A DNA stretch of 64,000 bases, taken from assembly GCF_003576645.1 (NCBI RefSeq), contig NC_044919.1:17790091-17854090 (forward strand). The letters are read 5' to 3'. This DNA is from Ipomoea triloba (taxonomy: Eukaryota > Streptophyta > Magnoliopsida > Solanales > Convolvulaceae). Made by a program: the position numbers and the translations under genes. This document shows positions 1 to 11,303 of this stretch, one piece after another. Every line of letters starts with the position of its first letter. Position 1 is the first letter of the stretch. The notes under the pieces were generated by a model. It did no database searches, was not told the origin of the DNA, and saw nothing but the letters and a program-made list of their open reading frames with translations.

Positions 1-585
1 AAAAGCTAATTTAATCCAAGAACAAGATAACTAAAATTATAGAAATGAAATAGAGATCACCTAGATAGAAGAAGATCTTCAGTCCAAGCTTGTTGTCTTC
101 TACAATGGAGATTGATCTAATCTAAAAACTAAGAAAAATGGAGAAAGTTCTCCAAAGGAAAAACTAAGAAAAGGGAAAACTAAAATTCTGGAATCCCCCT
201 CTGAAAATTCATCAAAGGGGTTTAAATAGTCTCCGAAATGACAACCCTAGCTGAAATTCGCGCATCACCGTCTCCACGCCTCTCACACGCGTGTGAGCGT
301 GCGTGGGAAGCTTCTAGAAAGTTTTCACGCCTGCTCACACGCGTGTGGCCTTCCAGTTTGGTCCTCCGGGGCTCCGCTCTTGCCTGGTTTGCTCTTTAAG
401 CTCAACTTTTGGTCCTATTTGCTCCCGGGGCTCCTGTTTTACTTCTTTTAAGCTAAAAGTAGCTTTTGTGCATCAGTTAGTGATTTTCAAGCATTTACGC
501 ATATGATTTACCAAATAAGGATGCTATAGACGCGATAAAACACCCTAAAATGTGCATGAAATAAGGGTATCTCGGAGTCTTATCA
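1..585 (-). mobile_element. E1 3' LTR, partial (window edge)
   Basis: This block is nearly identical to the right part of the LTR at 9809-11303, and both end in CTTATCA. On the minus strand that gives an LTR start of TGATAAGAC. It is the 3' LTR of the minus-strand element E1, and its other end lies beyond the window. It carries two CACACGCGTGTG-type palindromes (282-297 and 336-347) and, further along in the sense direction, a TATA-like box ACTATTTAAA (221-230). A purine-rich stretch with AGTGTGGAAAA, a likely polypurine tract, lies just outside its inner end. Confidence 0.85.
221..347 (-). promoter_or_regulatory. E1 LTR promoter: CGCG palindromes plus TATA
   Basis: In the sense (minus) direction, two GC-rich palindromes centred on ACGCGT (336-347 and 282-297) lie about 55-115 bp upstream of ACTATTTAAA (221-230). 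The same block recurs in the 5' LTR, with its palindrome at 11000-11015 and its TATA at about 10940-10948. ACGCGT fits the CGCG-box class known to be bound by CAMTA factors, but binding here is inference. Confidence 0.55.
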
Positions 586-603
586 AATTTTCCACACTTT
601 GTT

Positions 604-625
604 TCTTGCTTGTCCTCAAGCAAGA
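604..625 (-). promoter_or_regulatory. AGGA-loop hairpin before E1 3' LTR
   Basis: The minus strand reads TCTTGCTTG-AGGA-CAAGCAAGA, a perfect 9-bp stem with a four-base AGGA loop. It is followed by AAAGTGTGGAAAATT and then the LTR start. The same design sits before the 3' LTR in E2, E3 and E4. Confidence 0.7.
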
Positions 626-666
626 CATTTTACTCTCTAAGCATATAAGTCTCCGAGATACTCTCC

Positions 667-1036
667 CATGCAAAACAAAGCTTTTGGCAAGTCAAAATAA
701 TGGGTGTCTAAGATTGTTGAAACGGGGGAAATCATTTGTGTTATCTATAAAGGATTTTGGTCAGATGTCAGCAACTCAAGAAATATTTTCGGGAAATAAA
801 AACCTTTCGTAGATAAACAAGTAAAACAAGGGATCACACTTCTCGCACCNTCTCATGCAAAACAAAGCTTTTGGCAAGTCAAAATAATGGGTGTCTAAGA
901 CTGTTGAAACGGGGGAAATCATTTGTGTTATCTATAAAGGATTTTGGTCAGATGTCAGCAACTCAAGAAATATTTTCAGGAAATAAAAACCTTTCGTAGA
1001 TAAACAAGTAAAACAAGGGATCACACTCCTCGCACC
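667..1036. repeat. Unmerged contig overlap around N at 850
   Basis: Bases 667-849 repeat as 854-1036 (offset 187) with about three differences, and the copies are separated by a single N at 850. A one-base gap joining two overlapping ends is the usual mark of contigs placed side by side without merging. A true tandem duplication that happens to contain an uncalled base is less likely. Confidence 0.8.
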
Positions 1037-1550
1037 ATACGCAAGCATGCATTTCCGAAGTTTTGGTTCACCTTCTATTTAAATAGGGCCTCTAGCCGAT
1101 CTCACTAGTGGGAACGATGTGCACTAGCTAATCAACTTTCCATCCTTATACGCCAAAGCCCAACGTAAATGTAAATGAGGGTAGGGGCATGGACCACTCA
1201 CCGCTTTTGGCTTAGCGCGGTCCCTCTTTCTTCTCACTTTCTAGGATAACGTCATTGAGCCACCCGACTTCACATGGAGATCCATGCTTTTTCGAAGGTC
1301 AGTGCAATGGGTACTCGAATCCTAGCAAAGCGGCTCACCTCAGCTCTATTTTCTCAATTCTTGGGATCTTTTTATGTGAACAACCGACTCCAGATAAAGC
1401 TTTTTTCTTACCGAAGACTATGGTTTGGACACAACCCAACGAATTGGCTTCCCTCAATTTTAAACTCTTTGGTGATAGGCCTTTTGCCTTTTCGACTTCT
1501 CCTCGTGTCAACCCCTCATGCCTTTTTCTATTTAATGTTCAAGGGTTTTA

Positions 1551-1718
1551 TTTTCTCATTAAGCTCACCATTAGGCTCTCCTTTTGCCCCATTTTTCTCA
1601 TTAAGCTCACCATTAGGCTCTCCTTTTGCCCCATGCCCTACATTAAGCTCACCATTAGGCTCTCCTTTTGCCCCATGCCCTACCAAGGTCTCACCATTAG
1701 GCTCTCCTTTTGCCCCAT
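1551..1718. repeat. 42-bp staircase repeat A
   Basis: Four tiles of exactly 42 bp start at 1551, 1593, 1635 and 1677. Each tile keeps the right part of the one before it and replaces more of its left part with the sequence that finally follows (GCCCTACCAAGG). The homologous place in E3 (about 56545-56580) has the core only once, so the repeat is not ancestral. It is probably an assembly or gap-filling artefact. Confidence 0.8.
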
Positions 1719-2095
1719 GCCCTACCAAGGTTAGTTCAATTCCGGGCCTTGCTAGTTTTATCTTTCTCAAATTAAAGAGTGCACACACTCCCACTTCGAG
1801 AGATCCTTGACTAAGGTCCTACGTAAATAAGAGGCGAACATCATGCAAGCAGGCAAGAATATAAACTTATTTGGCTCTAAACACTCTCATGGGTGCGAAA
1901 AGTAACTTCCTCAATGATATTTCGAGAGTAAAAATTTTTGGGCATCTAGTCAAAATTCTCCCTAGATAACACAAATAATAACTCTCTTTTCAAAACTACA
2001 AATGCACCCGCTTATCATTCCCAAGAGCTTCAACTTCTAATACTAAGCATGTAAGCATGTAAAGCACGAAGTGCGTCCTTTCCACACTTTAAAGT

Positions 2096-2115
2096 AAACA
2101 TCGTCCTCGATGTTT
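2096..2115 (-). promoter_or_regulatory. AGGA-loop hairpin downstream of E1 ORF2
   Basis: The minus strand reads AAACATCG-AGGA-CGATGTTT, a perfect 8-bp stem. ACTTTAAAGTGTGGAAAGG follows. The identical hairpin is at 56188-56207 in E3 and a 5-bp version is at 23785-23798 in E2. Confidence 0.7.
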
Positions 2116-2757
2116 CTATACGTACAGGGTAAAAGAACTAAACAGGGATTCTAAGGATAGACAAATAAAAATCCCTTTCCACACTTTGGAAATTGCTCTG
2201 GGATATAGGGTATGCATCAAACGATCCTATTAATCATGGCAAACTGTAATATACTCATACACAAAGCTATAAAGAAAATATTTCCACACTTTAGAGATCA
2301 AAACGAGGCTTAAAATTAGAAAAGGGATAAGAGGATAAACCAAGTATGCATCCCTCTTTCCACACTTTAGCTTCCAGCATAGGCTCGCTCCCGTTATAGA
2401 TGCTCTATAAGAAATGGAGACATAACATACAAAAAGGGTTTTCGGAGTACTATTCAATTATTATAAGCTGATAGAAATATAAAAGCAATAAAAATAACAA
2501 AAACTTAGATAATAAAGCATAAAGATAAGTAGAAATATCTGAATAGAAATGCGGAAAAGTTAAGCAGTTGGAAATGAAATAACATAAAGCGATAAAGATA
2601 AATAAAGCAAAGTAAAGAGATAAAAGAAATAAAAGTCGGAACCTCGCGCATAGGGATCCTAATGTTCAGATGGGGCTAGCAACCATAGTAACCAATAGTC
2701 AAGAAACTCAGAATCAAGTGTCAATCAGTCAGGACCGAGAAAAATCGAAAGAAGGCA

Positions 2758-3996
2758 TCACTCATCACCGAAGGGATGGAATTGCCTGTTGAATCTAGCT
2801 TTAAGAGCAGCAATTCTTCTATCATTTTCCTCCACCGCCTGTCTCATGCGGTTGAGGTCCTCGGTGTGAACATCCTGTCTTGCGGAGATGGATGTGAAGT
2901 GGCCTTGCTGCCAAGTATGCTCCTCACGCCAATAGTTCATTTGTTCCTCATGGAGCTGTCTATGAAAATTCTGCGACGCGGCCCAATCCATAAGAGTAGG
3001 GCCTTGCTCCTGTGCAACGTCCTCCTCCTCATTCTCTTCCTCGTCCTCATCATCATCCTCATCAGAAGCCTCTAGATCAGGTGCATCATCACCTCCAAGC
3101 CTTAATTCTGCAACAAAGAACTCACCCACGGAGAAAGAAATTGTACAACCATCGGATCTCTCTCCCATCAACCGGTTCAGTAGGCCCAACCTAATGCACA
3201 ATTTAGTAACAAAAGGTCCAATAAACACAGTCTGAACCTTTGGCTTTTGTTGGGTTTGGAGCCATTTCCTAGCCTGAACACCCATGTTGATATTGACATC
3301 ATTCTCCATGCACCACATGTAGAATAGGTCCTGCTTGTATACCTTATTTCTATTCGTGGTTCGGCCAGAGAGATTTATAGCAAAGGCTAATCTGATAGCC
3401 TTCAAAGCATTCCGGGTGATGAGCTTTGCCTTCAAGTTTGAAGAGTTGTATGGGGCATTGTTTGTGATGCTTCTCCAGTATCGTCTAGCAACTTCATCTG
3501 AATCAAAATCTTCTTTGAAATCTCTGAAATATGGCATGGACACGCTTGTTGCATCATGAAAACCGAGTGTAACACCCAAAGTGTTAACAGACATACTGTA
3601 GTGGTTGCCGAAAAGAGTGAATGAAATAGACTCCCTTGCATCGTTGACTTCCCTTCTAATCTCCAGGGTCGCCAAGAACTCATAGGTGACAGGCGCATAG
3701 GTGGGTCCTCTCCACTAAAACAGATAGCGGAGCTGTGGGTGCCTAAGGAGCATATTCACTTCTTCCAAACAACCAAATTCCCTTAAAACATTATCCTCAA
3801 AGTGACGGCCAAAAGAAAGCTGTTTCCCTTTATAGTTGTCTACTGTCGCAAGTTGAATGGGTGTCAAGTGTCGTAGTGACCTTGACCCCGGCTCTTGTGT
3901 AGCCTGTTGAGCAGTAGTGTGCTGCCGTGTCCTTGATCGACTCGATTCTCCTACATCATGCTTTGATTTCTTTGCAATTTCTTTCGAGCGTCCCAT
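2758..3996 (-). pseudogene. E1 ORF2, plant-transposon-protein-like, one stop
   Basis: This minus-strand ORF of 412 codons starts at the ATG at 3996, chosen because a TTTGTAG splice acceptor abuts it. The N-terminus begins MGRSKEIAKKSK and is basic. The central part has the FGNHYSMSVNTLGVTLGF and FIGPFVTKLCIRLG motifs, matching FNQDYNISANHLGVLLGF and FIGPLVTRLCISLG in the E3 ORF2. An acidic Asp/Glu tract lies at roughly residues 310-325, followed by a Gln/Arg-rich, probably helical C-terminus. An in-frame TAG at 3715-3717 (about codon 94) breaks it; otherwise the frame is open. From memory the family resembles 'putative plant transposon protein' domains, which are often found beside gypsy elements. 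Its biochemical role is unknown, and nothing catalytic is visible. Confidence 0.7.
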
Positions 3997-3997
3997 C

Positions 3998-4659
3998 CTA
4001 CAAATTATAGAAATTATCATTCATGGTAATTGGCTTTGAATAAGTCACCATTATATTTGTGTAAAATTCCTTGTCAAGATAATGGATTTCAAACATATAG
4101 GGCTAAGAATTTTCGAAAATTTCGCCATAGTTTCCCCTATATTTTGGACAAATCAAGCATAAGAATATCAACAATATCATTCCATTATCACACACCATGC
4201 ATAAATTCATCATAAGATATATCAATTTGATAGTCAAATAAGAAGTCAACTACAAAAGTCAAGAATTTCAAAAAGTCAACTTCATCTTCTTCCCCAAATT
4301 CAAAATTAGGGTTTTGAAATTGAAAATTCAATTTGGGCAATGTAGCATGTGAAAAGTCAAATTGATGACATATAATAGTTCTATAACAAGTTTATTCATC
4401 AATTTCATAATTTCAACAAGAAATCTAACAAACCCATTTGTTCATCAATGGTGTTCACACTTGAAGTTCAAGAATATACAACAATCCATCAATGTAACCA
4501 TCAATAATGAAAGAAAACATCAAAGGATAGTTCTATGAAGCATTATAACCAATTTAATCATTCAAAATCATGCAAGGCATTGTAGAATAAATTTCGCATT
4601 CAAACTCTTTCAAACTCATGAATATTCAAGGATAAAGAGTCAAAAAGATGAAAGATTAC
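3998..4659 (-). other. Putative 5'UTR intron of E1 ORF2
   Basis: The minus strand shows CATCAAG|GTAATC as donor (GT at 4659-4658) and TTTGTAG|GATG as acceptor (AG at 3999-3998), directly before the ORF2 start codon. The span is about 662 bp and AT-rich, with no coding sequence of its own. E3 has a matching 616-bp candidate at 46223-46838. Confidence 0.5.
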
Positions 4660-4794
4660 CTTGATGTTGATGTTTTAATCTTCTTTGAATGGTAAAAAGT
4701 GAGAAGTATGTTCAAACCTTGAGTTTGGTTCTTCCTTGCGTGGAGAGGAGAAGAGAAAAATTGATTTTGGGAGCAAAATAAGGTGGGATGGCCG

Positions 4795-4940
4795 AACAAG
4801 GGTTTTAAACCCGTAGGGGCCTCGTGTGACCGTGCGTGGGAGCTCTCTGCCTCGCTCCCACGCATGGCAACACGCGTGTGAGCGTGCGTGGGAGGCTACT
4901 GCCTCGTTCCCACGCACGGCTACACACGTGTGAGCCTCGT
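4795..4940 (-). promoter_or_regulatory. Internal promoter candidate for E1 ORF2
   Basis: Palindromes with ACACGCGTGT (4870-4879) and CACACGTGTG (4923-4932) lie upstream, in the minus direction, of a GTTTAAAACC box at about 4801-4810. This repeats the layout of the LTR promoter. It is placed so that a transcript would cover the predicted exon, the intron and ORF2. Promoter activity is inferred from the layout only. Confidence 0.45.
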
Positions 4941-5144
4941 GTAGGTCCACTGCATCATTTTCTTCTGATTTTTGGCCTTGCCTCTCATACCTATATCCAA
5001 TTTAAGCTCTTCCAAAGCAATTTCTAGTCTCGAATCCTACAAATGAGTCCTCAAAACATGGTTCCATATGATTGTAGCAATTTATTAGAACAAAAACATT
5101 AAAAACGAAAGCATAGCAATAATGTAAAGCATTTTATTAAAATA

Positions 5145-5193
5145 TTGGGTTACCTCCTAAGTAGCGCCACGGTTTACGTCATTGGCTAGACGC
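5145..5193 (-). promoter_or_regulatory. Twin-hairpin motif after E1 gag-pro
   Basis: The minus strand reads CGTC-TAGCCAAT-GACG, then AAACCGTGGCGC, then a TTAGGAGGTAACCCAA hairpin with one broken pair. It lies just past the stop of gag-pro. The same pair of hairpins occurs at 23089, 45658 and 55782. Confidence 0.6.
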
Positions 5194-5212
5194 ATTATAC
5201 CTTGGTTTGCAT

Positions 5213-7777
5213 TCAGCCATATTCCTTGGTGGTGGGTAAGAAGCATTTTGGTACCCACGTGTTTTTCCAAGTAAGCTTATCGTTCCTCCGCTTCGGTTTT
5301 GGTTTCACCTTTGATTTGATCTTCGCCCTTTCATCGTCATCAGCTCCTTCTATTGCCTTCTCCTTGTCATCATTCGTGGCTTGTCCTTCGAATCTCAGGG
5401 TAATTTCTCCTGAACTAACATCTATTCGTGCACGACAAGTAGCCAGAAATGGTCTTCCAAGAATTAAGGATTCATGGGGATCATCATCTCCCATCTTACA
5501 GACAATAAAATCGACAGGCACAAGAAATTTTCCTACTCTTACTAGAACATCTTCCGCTAAGCCTTCAGGATACCGTGTGGTTCCGTCAGCTAAACGTAGA
5601 GTCAGCCTCGTCGGTTTCAAACGTGGTAATTTCAACTTTTCAAAAAGATTTAAAGACATGACATTGATAGAAGCACCAAGATCAGCAAGTGCGTTTCTAG
5701 GTTCCATGTTCTGTATAGAACAAGGGATTAATAAAGCTCCAGGGTCACCCTTCTTTCTGGGGTTTCCCTCAGTCAAACAAGCCGAAGATTCTTGGCTTAA
5801 ACATGTAAAATTATCACAAATGTCATTCTCAAACAACTCACGGCATTCTTTGCTATTGAAGAATTTTCGAATAAAAGCTTTAAATTTACCTTCTCGAGCT
5901 GTTTCCTCTTCTTTTGAGCTTTTGATGTTGTCTCTTGGTAGTTCCTTTTCTTTCGGGCCTTCTTCCGAAGTGGTTTCCTCCTTGCGTTCCTTCATTGATA
6001 TGGTACATGAACTATTCGCATTTTTTAATTCAAGATTAAGACTACAAGAGGTAATCTTGTTTCTTTGGTCATCTACCTTACATTGGCAAGTTCCACAGAT
6101 AGCATCCATTGGATCACATTTCTCATGTGTTTCTTGTTTGGCATCAATGGCGTTGACTCTCTCTTTCGGGTTGTTTTCAGTGTTGCTTGGGAGTTGTCCG
6201 TAGTGTCGATCTGACATCATCTTAAACATCTGAAAGATTTGATTCTCAATTGTCTTTAGTGTAGCCTTAGACTCTTGGCAAAGACTAGAAATTTCTTGCC
6301 TAATCTCTTGAGTAATTTCTTGTTTCAGATTTGCCCGATCATTTTTGAGTTCCATGATCGTCCTTGTAAGTCTTTCATCTACCTCACGGATGTCATCCCT
6401 TCTCTGTTGAGTAAAATCAAGTTGAGAGTCGTATTGTGGCCTGAACTGGGTCATTTGATTTCCATTTCCTTGGTTTTGATTGTACATTAGTCTGTTCTTG
6501 TCATTTTGTCCATATGCAGGCTTTTGTCCATAGTTGTATTGTCTTTGCGCTTGATATCCGTCATTGTGGCTATTGTTCCAACCCTCTCCCTGTTTTCAAT
6601 TGTTGTTTGATCTTTGGTTTTGTCCGTAAGCATTGAAGTTGGAGTTCCTTTGATAATCTACCGCCTCGACTTGTTCAGATGCAGACGTAGAAGTGCAAAT
6701 ATTGGTGTCATGAGGTCCTCCACAGATATTACAATAAAGTGCCAATGCCATGCAAGGCTTGGGTTTTTGCTTCCATTTTTTCTACCATAGCCTGTAGCTT
6801 TTTGATTTCGTGATTCATTGCTTCGATTTTGGCCTCACTTGCCACTCGATTATCAACTTCATAAATTCCTCCATGATCTCCTCTTCGTTCATACCAACAG
6901 GATGTGTTTTTAGATATTCTCTCGATTAGTTCCTCAGCCTCTTGCAAAGCTAGGGAGACAAAGGCACCGCTGGAGGATGAGTCAAGCGACATTTTTCCTT
7001 CATCCGTCAACCCTCCATAGAATGAGCTAATCATATCCCATGGGTGCATCAGATCTTGTGGGCATTGCCTTTTAAGAACTTTAAATCTTCGCCAAGCCTC
7101 TCCCAAACTTTCAAGTCTTCCTTGTTTGAATTCTTGTATCAGCCTTCTAATCCTCATAGTTTTTGTAATGGGAAAGAACTCGTTCATGAATTCACGATGC
7201 AACTGTTTCCACGTTCTGAAATGATTGTTGTCTTGGCTTTCCAACCATCGTGCTGCCTCTCCTATAACTGAAAATGGGAATAATTTAAGTTGAACTATTT
7301 ACTCGCTAACGCCTTCTTGTCTGTACATCCCACATGCTCGTATAAACCTTGTGATGTGTGCGTTGGGATCTTCAGATGTTAATCCCGAGTATTGACTATT
7401 CTGAACCAGTGTGAGAATAGTGGGATGCACGTGAAAGTTGACATTCTCCATTAGAGGTACATAGATCGAGTTGTGCATGTTAAAATCCGGAGTCATGTAA
7501 TCTGCAATTGATCTTTGTGGTTTCCATAATATTCCTCTTCACGAATGTTCTCTTGATTATTTGCTCTGTTAGCTTGCGGTTCTTCATGGTTAATCGGTAC
7601 TTGTGGATTGATTGGAACTGGGGGTGGATTTGGTACTGCTGTGCCTCTTCCTTGTGGGTTTCTTGTTGCGCTTGATGAAGCCATTAGTGATCCTTGGGTA
7701 TTTTTCCTTCTAGTTGCTCTATTAATTTCAGGAATGTAGGGTAGTAAACCTTGATTTCCTTTTGCTCTCGTGTGCAT
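5213..7777 (-). pseudogene. E1 gag-protease, several lesions
   Basis: This is a Gag-protease polyprotein of an Athila/Tat-type gypsy element on the minus strand, originally about 850 codons. The capsid part (7777-6729) has the RFIRACGMYRQEGVSE and WKQLHREFMNEFFP motifs typical of plant retrotransposon Gag. A zinc-knuckle remnant CNICGGPHDT follows in another frame, then a Gln/Asn-rich linker and a coiled coil. The aspartic protease is near the end, with RNALADLGASINVM supplying the DLGAS active site and LILGRPFL as the partner strand. Visible lesions: a frameshift near 7495, a stop at 7299-7301, a frameshift near 6740 and a TGA near 6597. The frame from 6487 to 5213 is open. No reverse transcriptase follows; the motif at 5145 and ORF2 take its place. 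The Asp-tRNA-type primer site supports the lineage. Confidence 0.85.
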
Positions 7778-7977
7778 TCACCTAGTAAAATTGTCAACGA
7801 AACCAAAATTTCCACAATTGACTAGAAGTAGTCAATTGGGTTAGTAGCAAAAACAAGTAATAATAAAACAAGATTAAGTGGATTGGATTAACATTTCTCA
7901 ATTCTAGCATTCATGCAATCAAAATAAACAAAAACATATGACAACCTATTGCCCTCCCCGGCAACGGCGCCATTTTT

Positions 7978-8321
7978 TGACAAGGATGCAGTATTGTGTA
8001 GGGGTTGATTCGTCAAAAGATAGTTATGATAAAACGGAAAGTCTGTGACTCCCCGAGTGTCGGTCTCGAAGGAGGGACGTGGAGGTGTGTCAAACGTTCG
8101 TGAGTTTACTTGATTGGATCATGCATAAGATTCGAGTGTGGTGAAGGGTGGATTTGCAAGTGAGAGTGTAGTTCATTGGTTGGTTTGAGTGCAAGAGAGT
8201 AGTAAAGTAAAAGTGGTTTTGGGAATATGTAAAAGGGGTAGGGATTGGATAGTGTTCATAAATATTACATAGTGAGTGTCTAAGGTCATGGATTAGGATT
8301 GCTAGAATATTGTCTATTCAA
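7978..8321 (-). mobile_element. Duplicate of E1 5' LTR inner end
   Basis: TGACAAGGATGC begins here exactly as at 9809, preceded by the same primer-binding sequence. The LTR copy breaks off at the N at 8322. It is part of the unmerged overlap and not a separate LTR. Confidence 0.8.
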
Positions 8322-8559
8322 NCTGTTCTTGTCATTTTGTCCATATGCAGGCTTTTGTCCATAGTTGTATTGTCTTTGCGCTTGATATCCGTCATTGTGG
8401 CTATTGTTCCAACCCTCTCCCTGTTTTCAATTGTTGTTTGATCTTTGGTTTTGTCCGTAAGCATTGAAGTTGGAGTTCCTTTGATAATCTACCGCCTCGA
8501 CTTGTTCAGATGCAGACGTAGAAGTGCAAATATTGGTGTCATGAGGTCCTCCACAGATA

Positions 8560-9608
8560 TTACAATAAAGTGCCAATGCCATGCAAGGCTTGGGTTTTTG
8601 CTTCCATTTTTTCTACCATAGCCTGTAGCTTTTTGATTTCGTGATTCATTGCTTCGATTTTGGCCTCACTTGCCACTCGATTATCAACTTCATAAATTCC
8701 TCCATGATCTCCTCTTCGTTCATACCAACAGGATGTGTTTTTAGATATTCTCTCGATTAGTTCCTCAGCCTCTTGCAAAGCTAGGGAGACAAAGGCACCG
8801 CTGGAGGATGAGTCAAGCGACATTTTTCCTTCATCCGTCAACCCTCCATAGAATGAGCTAATCATATCCCATGGGTGCATCAGATCTTGTGGGCATTGCC
8901 TTTTAAGAACTTTAAATCTTCGCCAAGCCTCTCCCAAACTTTCAAGTCTTCCTTGTTTGAATTCTTGTATCAGCCTTCTAATCCTCATAGTTTTTGTAAT
9001 GGGAAAGAACTCGTTCATGAATTCACGATGCAACTGTTTCCACGTTCTGAAATGATTGTTGTCTTGGCTTTCCAACCATCGTGCTGCCTCTCCTATAACT
9101 GAAAATGGGAATAATTTAAGTTGAACTATTTACTCGCTAACGCCTTCTTGTCTGTACATCCCACATGCTCGTATAAACCTTGTGATGTGTGCGTTGGGAT
9201 CTTCAGATGTTAATCCCGAGTATTGACTATTCTGAACCAGTGTGAGAATAGTGGGATGCACGTGAAAGTTGACATTCTCCATTAGAGGTACATAGATCGA
9301 GTTGTGCATGTTAAAATCCGGAGTCATGTAATCTGCAATTGATCTTTGTGGTTTCCATAATATTCCTCTTCACGAATGTTCTCTTGATTATTTGCTCTGT
9401 TAGCTTGCGGTTCTTCATGGTTAATCGGTACTTGTGGATTGATTGGAACTGGGGGTGGATTTGGTACTGCTGTGCCTCTTCCTTGTGGGTTTCTTGTTGC
9501 GCTTGATGAAGCCATTAGTGATCCTTGGGTATTTTTCCTTCTAGTTGCTCTATTAATTTCAGGAATGTAGGGTAGTAAACCTTGATTTCCTTTTGCTCTC
9601 GTGTGCAT
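8560..9608 (-). pseudogene. Second copy of E1 gag (assembly duplicate)
   Basis: This is the Gag capsid region with the same frameshift and the same stop codon as 6729-7777, identical in translation. It lies between the primer-binding site at 9786-9803 and the N at 8322. Because lesions and sequence are identical, it should be counted as the same gene as the copy ending at 7777. This copy keeps the proper link to the 5' LTR. Confidence 0.8.
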
Positions 9609-9785
9609 TCACCTAGTAAAATTGTCAACGAAACCAAAATTTCCACAATTGACTAGAAGTAGTCAATTGGGTTAGTAGCAAAAACAAGTAATAATAAAAC
9701 AAGATTAAGTGGATTGGATTAACATTTCTCAATTCTAGCATTCATGCAATCAAAATAAACAAAAACATATGACAACCTATTGCCC

Positions 9786-9803
9786 TCCCCGGCAACGGCG
9801 CCA
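9786..9803 (-). other. E1 primer-binding site (tRNA-Asp type)
   Basis: The minus strand reads TGGCGCCGTTGCCGGGGA, six bases inside the LTR end. This 18-mer is the primer site I know from Athila-type elements, matched to tRNA-Asp. E1 has it unmutated, unlike E2 and E3. Confidence 0.8.
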
Positions 9804-9808
9804 TTTTT

Positions 9809-11303
9809 TGACAAGGATGCAGTATTGTGTAGGGGTTGATTCGTCAAAAGATAGTTATGATAAAACGGAAAGTCTGTGACTCCCCGAGTGTCGGTCTCGA
9901 AGGAGGGACGTGGAGGTGTGTCAAACGTTCGTGAGTTTACTTGATTGGATCATGCATAAGATTCGAGTGTGGTGAAGGGTGGATTTGCAAGTGAGAGTGT
10001 AGTTCATTGGTTGGTTTGAGTGCAAGAGAGTAGTAAAGTAAAAGTGGTTTTGGGAATATGTAAAAGGGGTAGGGATTGGATAGTGTTCATAAATATTACA
10101 TAGTGAGTGTCTAAGGTCATGGATTAGGATTGCTAGAATACATAGTGAGTGTCTAAGGTCATGGATTAGGATTGCTAGAATATTGTCTATTCGTCTAAGG
10201 TCATGGATTAGGATTGCTAGAATATTGTCTATTCAAGAAAGGTCATGGATTAGGATTGCTAGAATATTGTCTATTCAAGAGTGTGTTGTCTTAGTCCTTT
10301 TCAGAATATTGTCTATTCAAGAGTGTGTTGTCTTAGTCCTTTTCCACCTTGTGTACTAAGGCTTCTTTGACTTAGGAGTGCCTTCAAGCATCCAAAGTTG
10401 TAAGAGGAATTTTATTAAACACTTGAGCTACACACTATCATACTATTCTTAAGAAGTTTATAGGAACTTTGATTGTGTAAAGCTTCAAATCCTAACTCTA
10501 ATCAAAGACATGAAAGAGTCAAGAACTCAATCTCTTATCTAGATTGGCCAAATCCAAACAAGATCTCATCAAAACAACAATCAAAATACAAGAATAGATA
10601 ATCCATCAACACAAACTCATAGATCCAAGATATAGAAATAAGATCATCACAAAAGCAATATTCAATCACACACTCCAAATCCCTAGACTAAATTAGCTAC
10701 TCATGATATGAAATGCAAGCAAAAGCTAATTTAATCCAAGAACAAGATAGCTAAAATTATAGAAATGAAATAGAGATCATCTAGATAGAAGAAGATCTTC
10801 AATCCAAGCTTGTTATCTTCTACAATGGAGATTGATCTAATCTAAAAACTAAGAAAAATGGAGAAAGTTCTCCAAAGGAAAAACTAAGAAAAGGGAAAAC
10901 TAAAATTATGGAATCCTCTCTGGAAATTCATCAAAGGGGTTTAAATAGTCTCCGAAATGACAACCCTAGCTGAAATTCGCGCATCACGCCTCCACGCCTC
11001 TCACACGCGTGTGAGCGTGCGTGGGGAGCTTCTGGAAAGTTTCCACGCTTGCTCACACGCGTGTGGCCTCCCAGTTTGGTCCTCCGGGGCTCCGCTTTTG
11101 TCTGGTTTGCTCTTTAAGCTTATCTTTTGGTCCTATTTGCTCCCGGGGCTCCTGTTTTACTTTCTTTGAGGTATAAGTAGCTTCTGTGCATCAGTTAGTG
11201 ATTTTCAAGCATTTACGCATATGATTTACCAAATAAGGATGCTATAGACGCGATAAAACACCCTAAAATGTGCATGAAATAAGGGTATCTCGGAGTCTTA
11301 TCA
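9809..11303 (-). mobile_element. E1 5' LTR
   Basis: This LTR of about 1495 bp is bounded by TG (TGACAAGG) and CA (CTTATCA) on the plus strand, with the primer site beside its left end. So the element reads leftward. It contains the ACGCGT palindrome at 11000-11015, a TATA-like box at about 10940-10948 and the staircase repeat at 10099-10350, which lengthens it artificially. The flank CTTAT at 11304-11308 is a candidate TSD whose partner lies outside the window. Confidence 0.85.
10099..10350. repeat. 42-bp staircase repeat B
   Basis: Six tiles of exactly 42 bp start at 10099, 10141, 10183, 10225, 10267 and 10309. The right part of each tile (ATTGCTAGAATA) stays constant while the left part is replaced in steps by TTGTCTATTCAAGAGTG. 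The contig that ends at the N at 8322 reads straight from GCTAGAATA into TTGTCTATTCAA with no repeats. That argues for an artefact. Confidence 0.85.

Larger units (their letters stand above)
586..2757 (-). other. E1 3' untranslated region
   Basis: This stretch between ORF2 and the 3' LTR of E1 has no convincing coding sequence. It holds the AGGA-loop hairpins at 604-625 and 2096-2115. On the minus strand AAAGTGTGGAAA-like words repeat near 2080, 2170, 2285 and 2360. An unmerged contig join sits at the N at 850, and a 42-bp staircase repeat at 1551-1718. The homologous stretch in E3 (about 56540-57340) is similar but has no staircase. Confidence 0.6.
6492..10152. repeat. 1830-bp unmerged contig overlap around N at 8322
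   Basis: Bases 6492-8321 recur at 8323-10152 with a constant offset of 1831. All proteins compared are identical (171, 94, 65 and 75 aa). The copies are separated by one N at 8322. The left copy stops at the point where the right copy runs into a 42-bp staircase. This is two overlapping contig ends laid end to end, so the second gag, primer site and LTR start inside it are probably not real extra copies. Confidence 0.85.

Noticed and set aside
1255..1810. Plus-strand ORFs of 159 and 178 codons with tandem LTIRLSFCP or SPLGSPFAP peptides
   Set aside because: The peptides come from the 42-bp staircase tiles in non-coding E1 sequence. No homologous frame exists in E3.
5202..6203. 333-codon plus-strand ORF
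   Set aside because: It is antisense to the E1 gag-protease, which shows clear family motifs. The long opposite frame is a shadow.
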